Assembly (NCBI RefSeq): GCF_965214215.1
Contig: NZ_CBDCBD010000003.1
Location: 1,364,001 to 1,428,000, forward strand
Length of the DNA stretch: 64,000 bases
Reading direction: 5' to 3'
Origin: Poriferisodalis sp965214215
Lineage (GTDB): Bacteria; Actinomycetota; Acidimicrobiia; Acidimicrobiales; Poriferisodalaceae
The notes beneath the pieces are model-generated. The model did not search any database. It was not told the DNA's origin and saw nothing but the letters and a program-made list of their open reading frames with translations. Position 1 is the stretch's first letter, and each line of letters opens with the position of its first letter. Both the position numbers and the translations under genes were made by a program. Shown piece by piece: positions 17,236 to 26,067 of this stretch.

Positions 17236-17558
17236 GAGGTGGTCCTTTCTTGGTGCGTATTCACGCCGCTGCGCAATCCGTTCAGGATTGTTCCGGTTGG
17301 CTCGATGCAATAGGACTGCGCGCGTGAGCGCTCAAGTCCTGGTCCATGATCGTTCAAGCGGTGTCGGCCCATGTCCGGTACGGCTCTCAACGGCGTAAGT
17401 GATGTCGCGAATACGCGACCTCTGAAACTGGAGTTTCACTGTCTAGAACCGTAGCCGAACCGTAGTCCTGACGCCCTAGCCGGTCAAGCGGCCCGGTGCG
17501 TGCGAAGAGCGCGTTCTGCATGTTCGCAGCGTGGGACGCGACGCGCCGGATCTGCCCC
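17236..17558. other. 323-bp regulatory gap upstream of the transporter operon
   Basis: No gene is supportable here. It separates the transporter operon from the upstream minus-strand genes and contains a 16-bp palindrome at 17423-17438, annotated separately. The length and the palindrome suggest that the transporter has its own promoter rather than depending only on read-through from the dioxygenase gene. Confidence 0.5.
17423..17438. promoter_or_regulatory. Palindrome resembling an IclR/KdgR-type operator
   Basis: TGAAACTGGAGTTTCA: two perfect 7-bp arms (TGAAACT/AGTTTCA) around GG. KdgR, an IclR-family regulator, binds sites of the TGAAAC-N-GTTTCA type, and an IclR-family gene lies at 25257-26060. 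It sits about 190 bp upstream of the binding-protein start. The regulator-site pairing is inference. Confidence 0.4.
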
Positions 17559-18380
17559 TCAGGTGATGCGTTTGCCGCGGTCAGCGGACCCCTCATATCC
17601 GACGCGTTCTTGCACGGCGATCGCCTGCAGGGCGTCATCGATGTCGTGGGGTGTCAAGACGCGAGTGGGCGGCTCCAAGAGCCGGAAGTGCCCGTAGCGA
17701 TCCTCGCCGGCGACCAGATGCGCAGATGGCTTCAGGCCGTTTACCTGACGCATCGATGGGGCGACGTAACGGATGGCCAGTCCGATGCGCCGGTCGGCCG
17801 AGCAATTGGGATGTGACGCATGGAACAACCGGCCGTGATGCAGCGACATCTCGCCGGGCTGAAGTGTGACGTCGACTGCGTCCGCCTCGTCCACGTCAAC
17901 CGTCACCATCTGGCCTCGCGACAGCAGATTCGAATCCTCGAAGGTGTCGCGGTGCTCGACGATCTCGGACCGATGGCTGCGGGGAAGGAACCGCATGCAG
18001 CCGCTGTGTGATGTCGCAGGGCTCAGCGCAACCCACGCTGTCACCTCGAGCGCGTCGTCGTAGCCCCAATATGTCAAGTCTTGGTGCCAGCTCACGAACG
18101 ATGACGTTGCCGGTTCCTTGATGAAGAAGTTGGCGCCGATGGTCAGAAGATCGTCGCCCAGGATCGACCTGACCGGCTCGATGATTGACCGCAGGCGAGT
18201 GATCTCGCTGATGAACGGCAGCACGATGCTCGGGCAGCCCTTCAGGATCCGGCTGACGAGGGCATCGTCTGCATTCGCCGCCTCGGCCGACTCGAACATG
18301 GCTCGATACTCGACCGCGCGCTGTGGTGTCATGGCCTTGAGCGGAAAGACGTATCCGTCGCGTTCGTATGTGGGTCTCAT
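17559..18380 (-). CDS. Phytanoyl-CoA dioxygenase (PhyH) family oxygenase 2
   Basis: A 273-residue Fe(II)/2-oxoglutarate oxygenase. FVSWHQDLTYWG gives the HxD iron ligands near residue 100, FHASHPNCSADRRIG the distal His and the 2-oxoglutarate Arg, and SGCMRFLPRSHR the conserved core strand. Only distantly similar to the PhyH protein at 5830-6705. The start MRPTYERDG was chosen because the N-terminal extension upstream of it is Arg-rich and does not fit the fold. It follows the class-III aminotransferase gene by 35 bp and is probably co-transcribed with it. Confidence 0.85.
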   Translation of the reverse strand: MRPTYERDGYVFPLKAMTPQRAVEYRAMFESAEAANADDALVSRILKGCPSIVLPFISEITRLRSIIEPVRSILGDDLLTIGANFFIKEPATSSFVSWHQDLTYWGYDDALEVTAWVALSPATSHSGCMRFLPRSHRSEIVEHRDTFEDSNLLSRGQMVTVDVDEADAVDVTLQPGEMSLHHGRLFHASHPNCSADRRIGLAIRYVAPSMRQVNGLKPSAHLVAGEDRYGHFRLLEPPTRVLTPHDIDDALQAIAVQERVGYEGSADRGKRIT

Positions 18381-18415
18381 TGGCGAACTGCTCGCAACGG
18401 CTTGGGGGACGGCGC

Positions 18416-19708
18416 CTACAGCTGACGCAGCGCTTGTCGGGCGGCTTCGAGACTCTTGTCGATCAGGGCCTCGTCGTGTGCGGCCGACACGAACCACAAG
18501 CCCCGGCTTGTTGGCCGCACCCCGAGATCCTGCAGATGCCCGAGGAAACGGGCAAGTCGGTCATCGTCGGAGTTCGCAGCGAACTCCGCACGTGATGCCA
18601 TCGGCCCGGGCTTGCCGAATCGGGTCTGGAGCATTGAGCCGCCGATGTGATCGACAACGAGGCCGACGCCGAGTTCCGCGTCCAGTCGGCGCAGACCATC
18701 AGCTAGTTGACACGTCAGGCGATCCATCTGAGGGTACGGGTCGTTGTCGATCAGGAATCGGAGGGTGGCCACGCCGGCGGCCACCGACGAGACACCGGCG
18801 TTGTAGGTGCCGGAATGGTTGATCTCCCCGCTGCCGACACCGGCGAGGAGCTCGGCGCTGGTGGCGAGAACAGCGAGCGGGAAACCCGATGCGATCGCCT
18901 TGGCGTAGATCGAGATGTCGCCGTGAATCCCGTAGAAGCCCTGGGCCCCGCGCAGTCCCAAGCGGAAGCCGGTGATGACCTCGTCGACGATGAACAGTGC
19001 TCCGTGGTGCCGGCACAGTGCCTTGACGCCCTCGAGGTATCCGGCCGACGGCGGGATCAATCCGACATTGCACATCACCGGTTCCATCAGGACGCCAGCG
19101 ATATCGTCGTCTTCAAACGCCCGCTCGAGTTGAGCGAGATCGTTCCACTCGCACATGATCACGTCGGTTGCCGCTGAGGCCGACTGGCCCGCAGTGAGCG
19201 GCACCGGCGCCAGTGGGTCTGTCGTGACGGACATGTCGACGAACAACGGATCCAGCCAGCCGTGGTAATGGCCGGCGAACCGGACGATCTTGCGATGGCC
19301 GGTCGCGGCCCGAGCGATTCGAACCGCCAAGAGATCCATCTCCGTCCCGCTCATGCCCATCCGAATGCTCTCAATCCAGGGCAACGCGTCGACGAGAGCT
19401 TCGGCGAACTCAGCTTCGCGTTGGTGCTGTCCCGCGAAGAGCTGGCCCGACACGAGGGACTCCTTCACGGCGGCAGTCACGGATGGGTGGTTGTGGCCGA
19501 GCACCATGGGACCCATGCCAGCCGCGTAGTCGATGTAGGCATTGCCGTCCACGTCCCACAGGAGCGCTCCCTCGCCACGAATGAATGTGAGCGGCACCGG
19601 CGCGCCGTGCAGGCGGACATTTGAATTGACGCCCCCGGCGATGACCTTCTTGCGTCGAGCGTGCTCCGTCCGACTGTGGTCGTAGCGGGGAGAGTTCGCG
19701 GCTGTCAT
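18416..19708 (-). CDS. Class-III aminotransferase, glutamate-1-semialdehyde-aminomutase-like
   Basis: A 430-residue PLP enzyme of class III. GVNSNVRLHGAPVPLTFIRG at the N-terminus and GMSGTEMDLLAVRIARAATG match the GSA-aminomutase subgroup; DEVITGFRLG binds PLP and YAKAIASGFP carries the Schiff-base Lys. Because it sits in a catabolic operon far from haem genes, it is more likely a transaminase or aminomutase for an amino or beta-amino acid than true HemL. The final GMSG.E segment has Met where many have Asn/Ser. Start ATG 19708. Confidence 0.85.
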   Translation of the reverse strand: MTAANSPRYDHSRTEHARRKKVIAGGVNSNVRLHGAPVPLTFIRGEGALLWDVDGNAYIDYAAGMGPMVLGHNHPSVTAAVKESLVSGQLFAGQHQREAEFAEALVDALPWIESIRMGMSGTEMDLLAVRIARAATGHRKIVRFAGHYHGWLDPLFVDMSVTTDPLAPVPLTAGQSASAATDVIMCEWNDLAQLERAFEDDDIAGVLMEPVMCNVGLIPPSAGYLEGVKALCRHHGALFIVDEVITGFRLGLRGAQGFYGIHGDISIYAKAIASGFPLAVLATSAELLAGVGSGEINHSGTYNAGVSSVAAGVATLRFLIDNDPYPQMDRLTCQLADGLRRLDAELGVGLVVDHIGGSMLQTRFGKPGPMASRAEFAANSDDDRLARFLGHLQDLGVRPTSRGLWFVSAAHDEALIDKSLEAARQALRQL

Positions 19709-19846
19709 CTGCCACCTTCGTTGCGATGGGCGATTCAGGTCCTGCTCGTGGTGGTGACGGTCACCTCAAAGGAGACTCGGTGAGGTCGGCGGTGAGGTGA
19801 GCGGACCTCAGTATGTCGTAACACACCGTGTCAATCACTGCAACAC

Positions 19847-19867
19847 TGGTTCCACATCTTGAAACCA
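19847..19867. promoter_or_regulatory. Imperfect inverted repeat upstream of the aminotransferase operon
   Basis: TGGTTCCACATCTTGAAACCA: arms TGGTTyCA/TGAAACCA with one mismatch pair. It shares the GAAAC/GTTTC half-site with the palindrome at 17423-17438 and lies about 140 bp upstream of the aminotransferase start. Possibly a second operator for the same IclR-family regulator; by-eye assignment. Confidence 0.3.
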
Positions 19868-19886
19868 CGCGCCGGTCCGACTGAGA

Positions 19887-21362
19887 TCAGCCCCGCCAAG
19901 TCGCCGGCGCATCCATCGGGAAGATCGGCCGCGGAATCTGCTTCCACGGCAGCGATGCGATGTCGGACTGCGTCGGGCCGGGCGTGGCGACGCGAATGAT
20001 CGCCGATGTGAGCGGGGTCATGTACTGGAAGTTGGACGCAGTTTTCATCACGGCCAACTTGTAGTCGGCTGGCTCCACTTCCACGTGTCGGTAGACGGCC
20101 GGATCGATGCCTGCGATGCCTGCGTATTCGCTCACCAGCAGCGTCACCGGTCCGACATCGAAGGCAACCGTGGCACCCATCTGGATCTGGTCCTCGGCAT
20201 GGCCCTTCAGATCAACGACTCCGTCGGAGACGGCGCGCACGACGCCGGTCACTTCCAGGGGCGTGAAGAAAGGATTGGATCGGCCGCCCAGGTCGACGGT
20301 CACGGTGGCACCGACACCGGCCTGTGCCAGTCGAACAGCAGAAGCGGCGTCGATCATCGGCACGAGGGCACGACTCCGGATGCCGAGCCGCAGGATCGCC
20401 TCGAGGATCACGGTGCTGTCGCCTCCCGAACCGCCCAGCACCGAATCGCCGGTGTCGCTGAGAATTACCAAACCGCGCTCGGCCCGGTCGGCCTCCATGA
20501 GGGCTTGGTCGATGGGGAGGCTCTCGGTGCGCTGGAAGTCCTCCCTCATCGACCACGCCAGTTCGGCCAATTCCTCGGCCAGTGACTCGGCGAGATGCGG
20601 ATCGTCGTCAGTCACGACGATGATCGCCCAGCCGCCTTCGGCGGCATCGAGCCAGCACTGCATCGGAAACGGCGATGCGGCCAGCACCCGAGGGTCGCTT
20701 TCTGCGTCCCGCGCCCGGTCGAACAACGTCTTCATCGGGCCGCGCGAGGTGAGGTACTGCTCCTGATGGGTGAGCATGCGGAGCTTTCGCCAGCTCGTCG
20801 CCGGAGAGATCTCCCCGCCAAAGAACCGCACTGCGAGCGAAGTCAAGTCACGAGCGGTCTCGTACTGATCGTGCGGTTGGGTTCGGAATCCCACGATGAG
20901 GTCGGAGCGGTCGATGATCTCCTGGGTCACGTTCGCGTGATGATCGAGCATCAACGCCAGCGGCAGCGACGGGCCGACGACGTCCCGAGCGGTGCGAAGC
21001 AGGGCACCTTCCACGTCATCGATCCCCTCCGCCGACGCCGCTCCGTGCAGCAGCATGACCAGCCCGTCGAGTTCGCCAGCGCTGCGCAGTCCGTCTCGCA
21101 CCTTCGCGTCGAAGAACTCGAACGCCTCGAGCGACAGCCGGCCGCCGGATCGGGCGGCACCGCGAATGATGGGAACGGTCTCGACGTCGACGTCAGTGCG
21201 ACCGATGGCGTCGAGATAGCCCCCGACAGGTCCCGACTCGTGCAGACGCTCGAGCATTTCGACGCCTTCGTAGATCCCGAACGACTCGAAATCGGCGAGC
21301 GTCGTCAGCGTCGGGTTGAAACTGCTCGTCTCCTGGGTGATCTGGATAAGCCCGATGCGCAT
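19887..21362 (-). CDS. M81-family (MlrC-like) protein 1
   Basis: A 491-residue protein of peptidase family M81. It starts MRIGLIQITQETSSFNPTLT, the usual MlrC opening, has LMLDHHANVTQEI (conserved DxHAN with probable metal-binding His) and VILSDTGDSVLGGSGGDST (second family motif, GDxxGGGxxGDst). MlrC was named for degradation of linear microcystin, but most members are uncharacterised hydrolases found with D-amino-acid and peptide-uptake genes, as here. Follows the SMP-30 gene by 24 bp in the same operon. Confidence 0.88.
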   Translation of the reverse strand: MRIGLIQITQETSSFNPTLTTLADFESFGIYEGVEMLERLHESGPVGGYLDAIGRTDVDVETVPIIRGAARSGGRLSLEAFEFFDAKVRDGLRSAGELDGLVMLLHGAASAEGIDDVEGALLRTARDVVGPSLPLALMLDHHANVTQEIIDRSDLIVGFRTQPHDQYETARDLTSLAVRFFGGEISPATSWRKLRMLTHQEQYLTSRGPMKTLFDRARDAESDPRVLAASPFPMQCWLDAAEGGWAIIVVTDDDPHLAESLAEELAELAWSMREDFQRTESLPIDQALMEADRAERGLVILSDTGDSVLGGSGGDSTVILEAILRLGIRSRALVPMIDAASAVRLAQAGVGATVTVDLGGRSNPFFTPLEVTGVVRAVSDGVVDLKGHAEDQIQMGATVAFDVGPVTLLVSEYAGIAGIDPAVYRHVEVEPADYKLAVMKTASNFQYMTPLTSAIIRVATPGPTQSDIASLPWKQIPRPIFPMDAPATWRG

Positions 21363-21386
21363 GTGCGGCTGCCTGACTGGTGGCTG

Positions 21387-22241
21387 TCAATTCGATGCGC
21401 CGAACGGCGTATAGCCGCGGCCCGTCACGCCGACATCGACCCCGAACAGGGCACCAGCTTGCGGTTGGGAGCGCAGGTCCGCTTCTGGCAGGCCGCCCCG
21501 CGCGCTCGTGATGAACAGCGTGGTTCCCTCAGGACCACCGAACGCGCAGCTCGTGATGAAGCCTCCCGGCACCTCGACGGTGCGGTCCAGGCTTCCGGTC
21601 GGGGAGTACCGGTGAACAGCGCCACCATCCCACAGGGCGACCCAGACCCCGCCTTCGGCGTCGACGCTGAGGCCGTCGGGAATGGCGTCGATCTCGACGA
21701 GGGTCTCGGTGCGAACCGGGAACCCGTCGTCGTCGAGCTGCAGCTTGTCGACTCGATGCAGGAGCGAATCGACGTAGTAGCAGGTTCGCCCGTCAGGGCT
21801 CCAGTCGATGCCGTTCGACAAGGCCACACGATCGCGAACCTGGCGGATCGTTCCGTCGGGCGAGACACAGAACAGACCCGCCAGCATCTCCCCTGAGCGG
21901 TCGACAGTGCCGACCCACAGACGCCCCTGCGGGTCGCAACGAGCGTCGTTCGACAGACCGTCGCCATCGGGCGGCAGCGTCGCAAGCACCGCTCCGACGC
22001 GGCCGTCGGGGCCGAGCCGAGCCACCGTGAGGCCCGCAACGGCGACCAGATGGCCCTCCACATCGGGAACGACGGCACTGACACGCTGATCGATGGCCAC
22101 CGCGGTGTGGTGGCCATCGACGCTCAGCTGATGGAGGACCTGACCGTCGATGTCGAGCCACAACAACCGTTGCCGTGCTGCGTCCCACGTGGGTCCTTCC
22201 CCGAGATCGCAAGCACACTCCACGACTGTTTCGGGAGTCAC
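21387..22241 (-). CDS. SMP-30/gluconolactonase-family protein
   Basis: A 284-residue six-bladed beta-propeller of the SMP-30/gluconolactonase/LRE family: ECACDLGEGPTWD supplies the first metal-binding Glu, LSNDARCDPQGRLWVGT the Asn and substrate residues, and LSNGIDWSPDGRTCYYVDS the catalytic Asn/Asp. Members hydrolyse sugar-acid or other lactones with a divalent metal. It is the first gene of the long minus-strand run leading through the M81, aminotransferase and dioxygenase genes towards the transporter. Confidence 0.9.
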   Translation of the reverse strand: MTPETVVECACDLGEGPTWDAARQRLLWLDIDGQVLHQLSVDGHHTAVAIDQRVSAVVPDVEGHLVAVAGLTVARLGPDGRVGAVLATLPPDGDGLSNDARCDPQGRLWVGTVDRSGEMLAGLFCVSPDGTIRQVRDRVALSNGIDWSPDGRTCYYVDSLLHRVDKLQLDDDGFPVRTETLVEIDAIPDGLSVDAEGGVWVALWDGGAVHRYSPTGSLDRTVEVPGGFITSCAFGGPEGTTLFITSARGGLPEADLRSQPQAGALFGVDVGVTGRGYTPFGASN

Positions 22242-22260
22242 GTCGGCACTCTAGGTCACT

Positions 22261-22425
22261 GCCTTCGCCGGCGACTTCGAGACGTTCGACCCCGAGCCCG
22301 CCGAATCACCGACCGGCATTGATGTCGTCATCGTCGGCGGCACCGTCGTGCTGGATCATGGAATCATCAGCACCGATCGTCCCGGGCGAGTCTTTCGAAG
22401 AGGCTCGAACCACGCCAACGCCTAG
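22261..22425 (+). pseudogene. C-terminal relic of a D-aminoacylase-like amidohydrolase
   Basis: A 54-codon plus-strand frame with no start reads GDFETFDPEPAESPTGIDVV, then IVGGTVVLDHG and STDRPGRVFRRG before TAG at 22423-22425. The tail G-(I/V)-x-x-V-x-V-N/G-G-x-x-V-x-D/E-G-x-x-T-x-x-x-P-G-R-x-x-R is the C-terminus of N-acyl-D-amino-acid deacylases. The ~450 residues that should precede it are missing. The deleted gene pointed into the M81 gene 2 downstream, suggesting a former D-aminoacylase/M81 operon. Confidence 0.6.
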
Positions 22426-22456
22426 CCGGCTGGCTCGCTTGACAACTAAGGAATCC

Positions 22457-23953
22457 ATGCGCGTTGCGACACTCGGCTTCCACCACGAATCGAACACGTT
22501 CGCTCCGGTGCCGGCGAGCCTTGATCAGTTCTTGGCCAGCGGACCCGACGCGGGCGACGGTTTGGTCGCCAAGTACGCCCCTTCGCAGGCCACGCTGGCG
22601 GGATTCATCGAAGCAGCATCAGCTGAAGCGGATGTCGAGCTGGTACCGCTTGTGTATTTCGACCTCAACCCCATGGGCACGATCACGGCCGAAGCGTTGG
22701 AGCACATCACCGAGCGGCTGCTGATCGAACTCGACAGCAACGGTCCCTGGGACGCGATCCTGCTGGCCCTGCATGGCGCTGCAGCATCTGAGCAGTGTCG
22801 TGACGCCGATGGCGAAGTCCTCGAACGGGTACGGCAACTTGTCGGAGCCGAGACTCCCATCGCGGTCACCTACGACATGCACGCCAACATCTCGCGTCGA
22901 ATGGTCGAGTGCGCCGACGTGGTCACCACATACATGACGAATCCCCACCTCGATGCCCGTATTCGTGCCCGAGAATGCGCCGAGGTGCTCTTCGCTTCCA
23001 TACGCGGGGAAGTGCGACCGGTCATGGCTCTCGAGAAGCCGCCGGTAGCGGTCAACATCCTGCGGCAGGGCACGAGCGACTCGCCGATGTGCGAGCTCGT
23101 CGCGCTGGCCGCGCAGGCTGCCACTCGCACAGGCGTCCTGTCGGTCAGCATCGCCGAGGGCTTCCCGTATGCCGATGTCTCCGAGATGGGGATGGCCGTG
23201 GTGGCGGTGACCGATGACGATGCTGATCTGGCTCGCCAAGTCGCCCGAGAACTCGCGCTCGCCGTGTGGGAGGCCCGCGGCGAACTTGAAGGCGACGGAG
23301 TCGCGATCGACGATGCCCTGCGGCGCGCCGCCGGGGCCGACGCCCATCCCGTCGTGCTCCTCGACGTTGGAGACAATGTCGGTGGGGGCAGCCCGGGCGA
23401 TTCGACTCATGTGCTGGCAGCAGCGCAGCGGCTGGCGATCGGCGGGCTGTTCCATTCGCTGTGCGATCCCGATGCGGTCGCCGCCTGCGCACACGCTGGT
23501 GTAGGCGCCGGCGTCGTGGTGCGCGCGGGCGGAAAGACCGACGATCAACACGGCGATCCGGTGACCCTCGAGGGAACGGTTCTGATGCTCGATGACGGGA
23601 AATTCACCGATGACGGGCCCACCCATGGCGGCTGGCGGTTCTATGACCACGGCCCGAGGGCCCTGGTCCACACGCGAGACGATCACATGGTGCTGCTGAC
23701 GTCGCATCCTCGCGGCAACACCAGTCGCCAAGAACTGATCAGCGCTGGACTCGATCCGGCGACACAGCCGATCATCGTCGCCAAGGGCGTCCACTCGCCG
23801 CGGGCCGCGTATGAGCCGATTGCAGCCGAGATGATCTGGCTGAACACTCCTGGCTGCACAAGCGCCGACATCAGCGCACTCGACTATGCGCATCGGCCTC
23901 GGCCGATGTTCCCCTACGAGCGCGATGCCGACTACAGCCCGCTGCGAGCCTGA
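22457..23953 (+). CDS. M81-family (MlrC-like) protein 2
   Basis: A 498-residue M81-family protein starting MRVATLGFHHESNTFAPV, with VTYDMHANISRRMVECAD (DxHAN motif) and VLLDVGDNVGGGSPGDST, the second motif in its complete GDNxGGGSPGDs form. It is a diverged paralogue of the M81 protein at 19887-21362, in which that motif is less canonical. ATG 22457 is taken because homology starts there; the long upstream frame is the D-aminoacylase relic and antisense of the lactonase. Convergent with the next gene, 13 bp apart. Confidence 0.88.
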   Translation: MRVATLGFHHESNTFAPVPASLDQFLASGPDAGDGLVAKYAPSQATLAGFIEAASAEADVELVPLVYFDLNPMGTITAEALEHITERLLIELDSNGPWDAILLALHGAAASEQCRDADGEVLERVRQLVGAETPIAVTYDMHANISRRMVECADVVTTYMTNPHLDARIRARECAEVLFASIRGEVRPVMALEKPPVAVNILRQGTSDSPMCELVALAAQAATRTGVLSVSIAEGFPYADVSEMGMAVVAVTDDDADLARQVARELALAVWEARGELEGDGVAIDDALRRAAGADAHPVVLLDVGDNVGGGSPGDSTHVLAAAQRLAIGGLFHSLCDPDAVAACAHAGVGAGVVVRAGGKTDDQHGDPVTLEGTVLMLDDGKFTDDGPTHGGWRFYDHGPRALVHTRDDHMVLLTSHPRGNTSRQELISAGLDPATQPIIVAKGVHSPRAAYEPIAAEMIWLNTPGCTSADISALDYAHRPRPMFPYERDADYSPLRA

Positions 23954-23966
23954 CCCTCAGCGGCGA

Positions 23967-25247
23967 TCAGAACAGCGTCTCGGCGATCTCCACCACGCAG
24001 TAGTCGTCGTCGACGATGGGGATCGCACGCCACTTGTCGAACGTGGTGCACGGATGGGAGATGCCGAACCCGACGAGGTCGCCGACGGCGAGCGGATCGT
24101 CGGCATCGAGATCGAGGTAGGCATGTTGATCGTTGATGTCGACGGCGCGGTTATGGGGGACTGTCTCGATGCGGGCTGACCCCCGGCGACGGACCTTCTT
24201 GAGCACCGGCAACAGGCCGTCGGTGGAGGCGTCGCGTTTGCCGATGCCTACCAAGGCGCGCGTGGGCTCAGGGCGCGACAGCACCACACCCCAGACTTCG
24301 ATGGCTGGCACGAGCTGCTCGTCTTGGTCGATGCGCGGTGCCGCGCCCATCGGGGAGACCTGGTGCAGCGAACCGTCGTCGTGGGTGATGTAGCAGCCGC
24401 TGCGCAGCACGATCCGCAGCGGTGATTTGATGTCGACGAGTGAGAACCTGTCGACGACCTGATCGAAGTATGCACTGCCGCCAGCGGTGACGATCACCTC
24501 TGGTGTCGGCTCGAACCACCCGCTGGCATCAATGGCGTGCGTCAGCTCGACGATCTGGTCGAGGAACTCCTCGACTCCCGCTCGTGGAAGCCGGTCGTCC
24601 ATCGGCCCGAGAATCCCCTCGAATCCTGATGTTCCGGTGAGGGCGAGGTACGGGGATGCATGGGCAGCCGCCGCGACTCGCAGGCCGTCGTCAATGCTGC
24701 GTGCCCCGGTACGTCCGCCAGCTATGCCCAGCTCAACCAGTACCGCGAGCCGACGCGCCGGTCGGACGTGGGCCAAGGTCTCGTTGATGATGTCCACGCC
24801 TTCGAGGGAATCGACGTAGCAGTAGACATCAAAGCCATCGGCGCCCGACCGTGCCAGCCATTCGATCTCAGCGGGGACGACGACCTGATTCGCGATGAGG
24901 ACCCGATCGACCCCTGCCTCCCGCATGGTCTTGGCTTGCCATGTCGTCGCAGCGGTAATGGCCCAGGCGCCGTCGTCGAGCTGTCGGCGCAGCAGCGCCG
25001 GGGCCATGGTCGTCTTGCCATGGGGAGCCAAGGAGACGCTGTTGCGCTCGCAGAAGGCCATCATCGCCGCGCTGTTGTGCTCGATCGCCGATGCGAACAA
25101 CAATGCGGCGGGATAGGGCACGTCGGCATCGAACACACACCATCGGGAGTCTGGTGTCGAAGAGAGAGGCAGCCCCTTCGGTCTCGAAGGTGATTGCTGT
25201 CCGCTGGGGGATACCTGCCGGGCCGGCAGTGGTGGTTCGGGCTCCAT
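23967..25247 (-). CDS. D-threonine aldolase/D-serine dehydratase-like PLP enzyme
   Basis: A 426-residue fold-type-III PLP enzyme. LAPHGKTTMAPALLRRQL carries the Schiff-base Lys near residue 78 on the alanine-racemase-like barrel, and HPCTTFDKW near the C-terminus is the Zn-site His-Pro-Cys motif of the D-threonine aldolase/DSD1 family. These enzymes split or deaminate beta-hydroxy D-amino acids. The first ~30 residues (Pro/Ser-rich) are probably not conserved; no later Met offers a better start. Lies 9 bp downstream of the IclR gene, so they form a pair. Confidence 0.85.
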   Translation of the reverse strand: MEPEPPLPARQVSPSGQQSPSRPKGLPLSSTPDSRWCVFDADVPYPAALLFASAIEHNSAAMMAFCERNSVSLAPHGKTTMAPALLRRQLDDGAWAITAATTWQAKTMREAGVDRVLIANQVVVPAEIEWLARSGADGFDVYCYVDSLEGVDIINETLAHVRPARRLAVLVELGIAGGRTGARSIDDGLRVAAAAHASPYLALTGTSGFEGILGPMDDRLPRAGVEEFLDQIVELTHAIDASGWFEPTPEVIVTAGGSAYFDQVVDRFSLVDIKSPLRIVLRSGCYITHDDGSLHQVSPMGAAPRIDQDEQLVPAIEVWGVVLSRPEPTRALVGIGKRDASTDGLLPVLKKVRRRGSARIETVPHNRAVDINDQHAYLDLDADDPLAVGDLVGFGISHPCTTFDKWRAIPIVDDDYCVVEIAETLF

Positions 25248-25256
25248 GGCGCCGCC

Positions 25257-26060
25257 TCAGCCTTCGTTGAGGAAGTCGCTGACCAGATGCTTGCCGACGC
25301 CGCAAATTCGTTTGACGACCGACGGCACCATGTCGATGGTGAGCCGTCGCGCCGGTGCGCTCACGCTGATGCCGCAGGGGAACGGCATGCCCCGCAGAGC
25401 AACGGCGACGCATCGGCCGTCGGCTTGGTTTTCGCAGTCATCGATCGCGAACCCCTGATCTCGAACAGTCTCCAGCGCGGACAGATAGGCCTCTGGCGTC
25501 GTGATCGTGGCGTCGGTAAACGGCGACATTCCGACGGTGTCGAGGATCGCCCGGACACGATCAGGGGGCAACTCCACCGCGATCGCCTTGCCGAGAGCCG
25601 TCGAGTGGATGGGGGCGCGATCTCCGACCCGGGCCGCGAGGCGCATCATCTGGCTGCTCTCGAAGACGAGATTGTGGACGATCATCGAACCCTGGAGCGT
25701 TCCGAGGTTCGTTGTCTCGCCGGTGTCGTCGCGGAGTCGCTGCAGCGGACCGCCTGCCCGCGCGAGAAATGCCTCGAGCTGGCGCGTGTTGTGAGGCTGA
25801 AAGGCGAGCCCGATTCGGTACAGCGCTGATTGGGTGTCACGTTCGACGTAGCCGCGGGCTTCCAGCGCCGACAGGTACCGGAATGCCGAACTCTTCGGCA
25901 GCGACGTGACCGACGCGGTCTCAGGGAGCGACACCCCCTCGTGCGAACGCTGCAGGAGGTCGAGGATGTCGCAGACGCGTTCGACAGCTCGAATCGGGTA
26001 AGCGTTCGATGAGCCAGCCGACGTCGTGTCGTCCGATGTCGAGGACTTCTTGTTGTTCAT
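25257..26060 (-). CDS. IclR-family transcriptional regulator
   Basis: A 267-residue IclR-type regulator. RAVERVCDILDLLQRSHEGV, then LPETASVTSLPKSSAFRYLSA is the winged helix-turn-helix (about residues 22-80); the C-terminal ligand domain contains SALGKAIAVELP and GMPFPCGISVSAP. It is the only specific regulator of the catabolic region and is transcribed with the D-threonine-aldolase-like gene, so it likely responds to the locus substrate. Candidate operators are at 17423 and 19847. Confidence 0.9.
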   Translation of the reverse strand: MNNKKSSTSDDTTSAGSSNAYPIRAVERVCDILDLLQRSHEGVSLPETASVTSLPKSSAFRYLSALEARGYVERDTQSALYRIGLAFQPHNTRQLEAFLARAGGPLQRLRDDTGETTNLGTLQGSMIVHNLVFESSQMMRLAARVGDRAPIHSTALGKAIAVELPPDRVRAILDTVGMSPFTDATITTPEAYLSALETVRDQGFAIDDCENQADGRCVAVALRGMPFPCGISVSAPARRLTIDMVPSVVKRICGVGKHLVSDFLNEG

Positions 26061-26067
26061 CGGTCTC

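Noticed and set aside
18416..19708. True HemL of haem synthesis
   Set aside because: No other haem genes are near and the context is catabolic, so only the family is named.
22619..23893. Long minus-strand frame (424 codons) opposite the second M81 gene
   Set aside because: It is antisense to a well-supported gene, has His/Arg-rich composition and no recognisable motif; typical spurious frame of high-G+C DNA.
19887..23953. Microcystin degradation by the two MlrC-like proteins
   Set aside because: No mlrA, mlrB or mlrD homologue is present; the family is mostly of unknown substrate.
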